From Lachnospiraceae bacterium (GTDB lineage Bacteria > Bacillota > Clostridia > Lachnospirales > Lachnospiraceae), in assembly GCA_015057635.1 (NCBI GenBank), contig SVEB01000086.1:51255-115254 (forward strand): DNA of 64,000 nucleotides, given 5' to 3'. The position numbers and the translations under genes are program-made. The notes below the pieces were generated by a model. It was given only the letters and a program-made list of their open reading frames with translations, made no database searches and had not been told where the DNA came from. Positions within the stretch are counted from its first letter, which is position 1. Each line of letters starts with the position of its first letter. Positions 59,270 to 64,000 of the stretch are shown piece by piece.

Positions 59270-60247
59270 ATGGACCTGGCAAGGGAGACCGTGAATGCCG
59301 ATTATGCATACCAAAAGGGATATTTCGGAGAAGGGATCGGAGTGGCGATCGTGGATACCGGGATTTACTCTCATCCAGACCTGATTCAGGGGGGAAAACG
59401 GATAGTTTGTTTTAAGGATCTGATCAACCTGAAGACATCGATGTATGATGACTGCGGCCACGGGACACATGTAGCAGGCATCATAGGCGGAAACGGCTAT
59501 GCATCTGGCGGACGGTATATGGGGATTGCGCCTAAATGTAATATTATTGCTATTAAGGCATTGAACTATAAAGGAGATGGAAATATTTCAGAAGTGCTTG
59601 TGGCCTTAAAGTGGATCTTAGAGCACAAAGAGGAATATAATATTCGGATTTTGAATCTTTCCTTTGGAACTGGCACGAAAGAGCCAAATAAGGAAGGAGT
59701 CAAGCTTATCCATGCGGTAGAAAAAGTATGGGACAGCGGAATTGTAGTAGTAGTGGCCGCTGGAAATGGTGGACCGAATCCGAATACGATTGCCGTTCCG
59801 GGAAGCAGCAAGAAAGTGATCACAGTAGGAGCGTCCGATGATAATGTGGAAGTAAACTTAATGGGATCCAAGGCGAAGAATTACTCCGGAAGAGGACCAA
59901 CCTTTGAATGTATTAAGAAGCCCGATATTGTGGCGCCTGCAAGCAATATTATGAGTTGCAACCTGATCAGAGGTTTTGGAAATGACCCGCTTCGGGGATT
60001 TCCAAGGAAAAGAGGAAACGGAAAGAGCACAAGGGATACTGTGAATGGACATTATGTGGAAAAGAGCGGAACAAGCATGTCCACACCGATTGTATCCGGT
60101 GCAGTGGCGCTTCTATTATCGGCAAAGCCAGAGCTGACACCGAAAGAAGTAAAGATTAAGTTCCGTGAGAGTGCACAAGATCTGGGAGCCTCCCAGAGCA
60201 AGCAAGGCTGGGGGCTTTTAAATATTAAGAGTCTTTTAGAAGCATAA
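59270..60247 (+). CDS. Intracellular-type subtilisin-like serine protease (S8)
   Basis: 325 residues from ATG 59270. Catalytic Asp in VAIVDTGIYSHPDL, His in DDCGHGTHVAGIIGG, the oxyanion Asn in VVVAAGNGGP, and Ser in KSGTSMSTPIVSGA. There is no signal peptide or long propeptide, as in intracellular serine proteases that act in the cytosol or sporulating cell. A basic insertion (GFPRKRGNGKSTRD) precedes the Ser strand. The start is uncertain: the frame is open from TTG 59189, but GGAG (59260-59263) fits ATG 59270. The longer version would add 27 residues and begin 12 bases after palindrome 8. Confidence 0.85.
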   Translation: MDLARETVNADYAYQKGYFGEGIGVAIVDTGIYSHPDLIQGGKRIVCFKDLINLKTSMYDDCGHGTHVAGIIGGNGYASGGRYMGIAPKCNIIAIKALNYKGDGNISEVLVALKWILEHKEEYNIRILNLSFGTGTKEPNKEGVKLIHAVEKVWDSGIVVVVAAGNGGPNPNTIAVPGSSKKVITVGASDDNVEVNLMGSKAKNYSGRGPTFECIKKPDIVAPASNIMSCNLIRGFGNDPLRGFPRKRGNGKSTRDTVNGHYVEKSGTSMSTPIVSGAVALLLSAKPELTPKEVKIKFRESAQDLGASQSKQGWGLLNIKSLLEA

Positions 60248-60252
60248 AGAAT

Positions 60253-60307
60253 AAAGAGAGTCGGCAGTGACTAAATAAGATATTTAATACCTGCCGGCTC
60301 TCTTTTT
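60253..60307. terminator. Bidirectional terminator between the subtilase and collagen-like genes
   Basis: AAAGAGAGTCGGCAG (60253-60267) pairs with CTGCCGGCTCTCTTT (60291-60305) with one wobble, and T/A runs on both sides. Confidence 0.85.
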
Positions 60308-60320
60308 ATATTTTTTGTGA

Positions 60321-62069
60321 TTATGGGCATGTAAAACCTGTAATGGTAGCGCTTGCAATAGCAGAGAACGTAAGCGTGCTCTGGACAGTGGTAGGTCCTG
60401 CGGAGTAAGCGTAGAAAACGAGCATTAGTTTTTGTCCCCGGGAAACACTCTGATTAATGTTTAACGCAGAGGCTCTTAGGGTCAGTCCGGCAGGAATACT
60501 GGTACCTTGGTAGATGGTAGCACTGGAAGTAGGAAGCCGACGAAAGGCAAAGGAACCGACATCGGCTAATAACAGACTGGAAAGGATATAGCCGCCTCCA
60601 TTTAACTGCGGTGTCGGGGCATACGTGTGAAACCAGATCTCAAGTTCTGTGAGGGTGCCGCATAGAGGGATGGTGATGGTATAGGCGGTAGTAAGCTGTG
60701 GGGTGTTGGTAAAATTAATCGGCTGTGTGATATTCGTTGTGCTTGCGATGCCGGATACCGAACCAACATAAGCGCTGTTTGTAAAGTAGTCTTGGGCTGG
60801 AAATGTAAGCGTGAGTGGTCCTCCGGTTGTAAAGGTTACAATCCCGGATGTATCATTTCCTTTGGCTGCAAGGACCTGATAATCTCCGGGAGCTTCAGAC
60901 GGGCTTTTTGATGTGCTGAAGGCCGTCACGATATAGGTCGAGCCCTGATAGAAGATAAGTGTATTCTGCGGATAGGTTGTGCCGGCAGTATAATTGACAA
61001 CGCCATTGAGTCCTGCACCATTAGCACCTGCTCTGGAAATAATGATAAAGGAGGATGGTGAGACATCGGGGCTTGCTGTCACGCTATTTGCGGTAACAAC
61101 GTAGGTGGAACCGTTATAATATACGGGATCTCCACGGAAATAGGTGGTCCCGTCCGTATAGACCTGTAATGCCGGAAGATTGGCTCCATCTGCTCCTTTT
61201 TGAGCAATAAGAAGGTATTCATTCGGATTTGTGTCAGGACTTCCGGTTGTGCTTTGAGCCGTTACTAAATAGGTGGAACCATTATAGCAAACAAGATCAT
61301 TTGTCGTATAAATGGTCCCAGGATCATAGGTGACTAATGTCCTAAGGTCTGCTCTTGTAGCACCTTTTTGAATGACTTTTGAATAATCTTCTGGCGCCTC
61401 ATCTGGTGAAGAAGAAGTTTGCCAAGCTTTGACAAGATAATTAGAACCATTGTAATACACAAACTGGTTCTGATCATAAGTGACCCCTGGCTGATAGGAT
61501 ACCGTATTGGTAATCGATATGCCGGGAGCACCGCGATTAATTAAGGGTGTAAAGTCATTTGGAGCGGTATCCGGATTGCCGGATGTAAAAGAAGCGGTGA
61601 CAAGATACAGGCTTCCATTAAAATAAATAAGATCATTCTCTTCATACGTTGCCCCGTTCACATAATTTTTTACATTCTGCAGACCGATGCCTTCTTCCCC
61701 AGGCGCAGAGATTTGCTGATATTCATTTGGAGCAGTGATGGGATTTTTAGTAGTTCCCAAGGCGGTCACCACATAGGTGCCGCCTTCAAAATATATGACA
61801 TCTCCAGCATGATAGACAGTACCTGGAATATAGGGTTGCAAGAAGGAAGGGCTGATGCCATCGGCCCCATTGGTCCCGTTTAATCCATTTGCACCATTTA
61901 CTCCATTTCTGCCATTAGCGCCATTGCTTCCATTCGTACCATTAAATCCATTCCGTCCATTATGCCCATTAGAAGCATTTTTTCCATTGATATTACGGAG
62001 TGTGGACAGCACATCCATGTTGTAGTAAGAGTGTGAAGATTTGTCCAAAGGAGCGGATCGTTCTTTCAT
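60321..62069 (-). CDS. Collagen-like, carbohydrate-module-repeat surface protein (exosporium type)
   Basis: 582 residues. No signal peptide; MKERSAPLDKSSHSYYNMDV leads into about 14 Gly-X-Asn/Asp triplets (NGFNGTNGSNGANGRNG and so on, about 28-72), a collagen-like repeat nearly free of proline. Then six repeats of about 57 residues follow the pattern Y-x-x-G-x-x-Y-x-x-N-D-x-x-x-Y-x-G-S-x-Y-x-V-T-A, like CBM5/12 chitin-binding modules. The last about 165 residues are Thr-rich beta strands that resemble the trimeric C-terminal head of BclA-type exosporium proteins. This layout suggests a filament on the spore surface, which is inference. GGAGG precedes ATG 62069. It follows the related gene at 62102 by 32 bases. 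Confidence 0.75.
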   Translation of the reverse strand: MKERSAPLDKSSHSYYNMDVLSTLRNINGKNASNGHNGRNGFNGTNGSNGANGRNGVNGANGLNGTNGADGISPSFLQPYIPGTVYHAGDVIYFEGGTYVVTALGTTKNPITAPNEYQQISAPGEEGIGLQNVKNYVNGATYEENDLIYFNGSLYLVTASFTSGNPDTAPNDFTPLINRGAPGISITNTVSYQPGVTYDQNQFVYYNGSNYLVKAWQTSSSPDEAPEDYSKVIQKGATRADLRTLVTYDPGTIYTTNDLVCYNGSTYLVTAQSTTGSPDTNPNEYLLIAQKGADGANLPALQVYTDGTTYFRGDPVYYNGSTYVVTANSVTASPDVSPSSFIIISRAGANGAGLNGVVNYTAGTTYPQNTLIFYQGSTYIVTAFSTSKSPSEAPGDYQVLAAKGNDTSGIVTFTTGGPLTLTFPAQDYFTNSAYVGSVSGIASTTNITQPINFTNTPQLTTAYTITIPLCGTLTELEIWFHTYAPTPQLNGGGYILSSLLLADVGSFAFRRLPTSSATIYQGTSIPAGLTLRASALNINQSVSRGQKLMLVFYAYSAGPTTVQSTLTFSAIASATITGFTCP

Positions 62070-62101
62070 ATGATAACCTCCAAAAAATATGGGAAAGCAG
62101 A

Positions 62102-64000
62102 TTATTCTATGTTAATGCTTGCGTTGACATAGAGTGGCTGTGTGATGGCAGACGCGGATGCATTGGCATAACTGATATAAACAGCAAGAAGCAGCAGATC
62201 TCCGGTATCAACCGTTTCATTGATATTGCTCTGCGTCAGCACCAGATTATCCGTAGGGAATAAAGGTGATCCTTCTTCCAACTGAATCACGCTGTTCGGT
62301 ACAAGTGTAAATGGACTCGATGCATTGGATGAGAATGGAGCATGGTAAAGTGCTGAGTAAAGAGTTGGATTGGTAGTATAGTTTGCAGAAGACGGGATAT
62401 TGATAAAAATAGCATAGCTTGCAAGCACACCGTCTCTTGGCATAATACGGGAACATTGTGCAAGGATGTCAACAGTAGGAGTAAAGGAAGTCGTGTAAGG
62501 GATGGAAGAAGGGAGGGCAGAGTAGGTGCCAATAAAGGTCAGATTGCTCGCAGAAGTTAAGGCAGGAATCGTGATATTTGTTTCTGCTGCGGAACTGAAC
62601 GTGATAATTGCACCATTTCCGGTCCCTGCTTCTGCAATCAGCTGATAGTCAGGGGAAGTAGGGCTTGGCGTGGCCGTTGTTGAGACTGCTGTTACGATAT
62701 AGGTGGAACCGTCATAGAATACGACCTGATTCTCATAATAAGTCTCTAAAGGCACATAGGTCATGATTCCATTGAGTCCGACTCCGGTAGCACCACGCAG
62801 GGCAATCGGCTGATACTGATCCGGCTGTTCAGCTGGAGTTCCGGTTGTTGTCGGGGCGGTGACAAGGTAGGTCGAACCATTGAAGTACACCACATCATTT
62901 AAAGAATAGGAAGTTCCGATTACATAGTTAACAACTCCATCAAGGCCTTCCCCATTCGCACCTTCTAACGCAATCGGCTGATATTGGAACGGTTCTTCGT
63001 CGGGACTTCCGGTTGTAACGGGAGCAGTCACTAGATAGGAAGAACCAGTATAGTACACAACTGTATACTGTGGATACTGTATGCCGGCAGTATAATTCAC
63101 GATTCCATTTAAACCGAGCCCATTATCTCCTACACTTGCAAGAATCTGATACTGGCCGGGAACTGCAGCAGGACTTCCTGTTGTAGCAGGAGCGGTAACA
63201 AGATAGCTGGAGCCCTCAAAGTAAACGGTATCCCCGGCAGTATAGGTCGCACCATCCTGATAATCTACAATTCCGGTAAGACTCATATCGGAAGAGCCGG
63301 CAAGAGCTAAGAGCTGATAGTCGGAAGGTACTGTATCAGGAGAACCCGTTGTTATAGCAGCGGTTACGATATAAGAGGAGCCTTCATAGTAAACAACCTG
63401 ATTTTGATAGTATGTGGTGCCTGGAACATAGTTTAGGATGCCATCAAGTCCTACGCCGTCGGTTCCGTCTGCACCGGCTTCGGCAAGAAGTTCATACTGT
63501 CCAGGTTCTTCATCCGGATTTCCGGTTGTACTTGCTGCAGTAACTAAATAAGTGGAGCCATTATAATAGACCACGGAATCACGTGGATAAGGGAAACCAG
63601 CTACATAAGGAGTGACGGATGCCAGGGTGATGCCGTCTTTTCCATCTTCCCCATCAATACCGTCCTGACCATTCAGGCCATTTAATCCGTCTGAACCGTT
63701 TAAACCATCCAGCCCATCGGCACCGTTTAATCCGTCTCTGCCATTCTTTCCGTTGATTCCGCGGAAGGCAACCGGTTTGTAATGACAAGGGCATTCACTA
63801 GGGTTTAAAGAGGTAGATGGAGCTACTACTACGAAAGTGGAGCCTTCGTAGGCAATAAGCTGTCCGCATTTATAGGTTTTATAGTCTTTGTATGGTACGA
63901 TTTCTGTAAGTTTGAGAAAAAGGGGCTGAGAGTCTTCAAGAGAGCTGCTTACGGAGCAGACTTCGATCTGATTGCCGGTAGAAGGGGCGGCCTCTTTTTC
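62102..64000 (-). CDS. Collagen-like, carbohydrate-module-repeat surface protein, 5' end outside window
   Basis: The frame is open from the window end (64000) to the stop at 62102, at least 632 residues. In order: a Ser/Thr/Glu-rich part, one CBM5/12-like module (YKCGQLIAYEGSTFVVVAP), a collagen-like stretch of about 14 Gly-X-Asn/Asp triplets (GINGKNGRDGLNGADGLDG onward), six more modules (for example YYQNQVVYYEGSSYIVTA), and a Thr/Ser-rich C-terminal head. It is the paralogue of the gene immediately downstream (60321-62069) and shares its layout, with Asp replacing many Asn in the triplets. The two probably form one operon and may assemble together. Confidence 0.78.
   Translation of the reverse strand, partial: EKEAAPSTGNQIEVCSVSSSLEDSQPLFLKLTEIVPYKDYKTYKCGQLIAYEGSTFVVVAPSTSLNPSECPCHYKPVAFRGINGKNGRDGLNGADGLDGLNGSDGLNGLNGQDGIDGEDGKDGITLASVTPYVAGFPYPRDSVVYYNGSTYLVTAASTTGNPDEEPGQYELLAEAGADGTDGVGLDGILNYVPGTTYYQNQVVYYEGSSYIVTAAITTGSPDTVPSDYQLLALAGSSDMSLTGIVDYQDGATYTAGDTVYFEGSSYLVTAPATTGSPAAVPGQYQILASVGDNGLGLNGIVNYTAGIQYPQYTVVYYTGSSYLVTAPVTTGSPDEEPFQYQPIALEGANGEGLDGVVNYVIGTSYSLNDVVYFNGSTYLVTAPTTTGTPAEQPDQYQPIALRGATGVGLNGIMTYVPLETYYENQVVFYDGSTYIVTAVSTTATPSPTSPDYQLIAEAGTGNGAIITFSSAAETNITIPALTSASNLTFIGTYSALPSSIPYTTSFTPTVDILAQCSRIMPRDGVLASYAIFINIPSSANYTTNPTLYSALYHAPFSSNASSPFTLVPNSVIQLEEGSPLFPTDNLVLTQSNINETVDTGDLLLLAVYISYANASASAITQPLYVNASINIE

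Overview
The window reads as chromosome of a spore-forming, strictly anaerobic Firmicute of the Lachnospiraceae type. Base composition is low to moderate in GC, and ribosome binding sites are strong AGGAGG types. Marker families fit: DUF6465, DUF975, a Re-type citrate synthase, a CYP152 P450, and collagen-like exosporium-type proteins. This placement is inferred from gene families; no rRNA is present.

Layout. 1-808: tail of what looks like an integrated element (MFS transporter end, terminator, 3' tRNA fragment), then a truncated M6-type protease remnant. 1007-7033: nucleotidyltransferase, chemoreceptor, DUF975 membrane protein, surE and a CYP152 peroxygenase. 7522-10229: small Asn/Asp-rich protein, then an SGNH hydrolase / ECF sigma / RsiV-like anti-sigma operon behind a candidate ECF promoter. 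10539-18596: a 2685-residue secreted pectinase carrying both a CE8 pectin methylesterase and a PL9 pectate lyase domain. 18825-24838: putP, a membrane-anchored GH25 muramidase, a broken methyltransferase and D-cysteine desulfhydrase.

25310-36085 is one co-directional block that looks like a murein-peptide uptake and catabolism operon: two cytosolic penicillin-binding-fold hydrolases flank an L-Ala-D/L-Glu epimerase, a complete OppABCDF transporter, an SH3/NlpC-P60 endopeptidase and an M19 dipeptidase. 36376-43 kb: DUF6465 protein, threonine aldolase, two rhamnosyltransferase-like GT2 enzymes, carbamate kinase, methylglyoxal synthase and a second chemoreceptor. 44551-47953: Re-citrate synthase, isocitrate dehydrogenase and an FCD GntR regulator, with a palindromic operator in the promoter. 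48-55 kb: alpha/beta hydrolase, aroC, small proteins, a cysteine hydrolase and a Pit phosphate transporter with its DUF47 partner. 55126-59032: potABCD polyamine transporter. 59270-64000: a cytosolic subtilase and two convergent collagen-like, carbohydrate-module-rich surface proteins.

The most unusual signal is outside the genes. At least six loci (near 1.9, 7.4, 18.7, 22.8, 40.4 and 48.1 kb), plus a related one at 59.1 kb, carry palindromes placed just after stop codons. The larger ones are about 120 to 430 bp long. Six share one apical hairpin (stem CAGACAG/CTGTCTG), set in a locus-specific co-varying stem flanked by A-run/T-run tracts (an intrinsic bidirectional terminator in the five large copies). 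In most of the large ones this sits inside much longer locus-specific inverted arms. I could not match this family to a named element.
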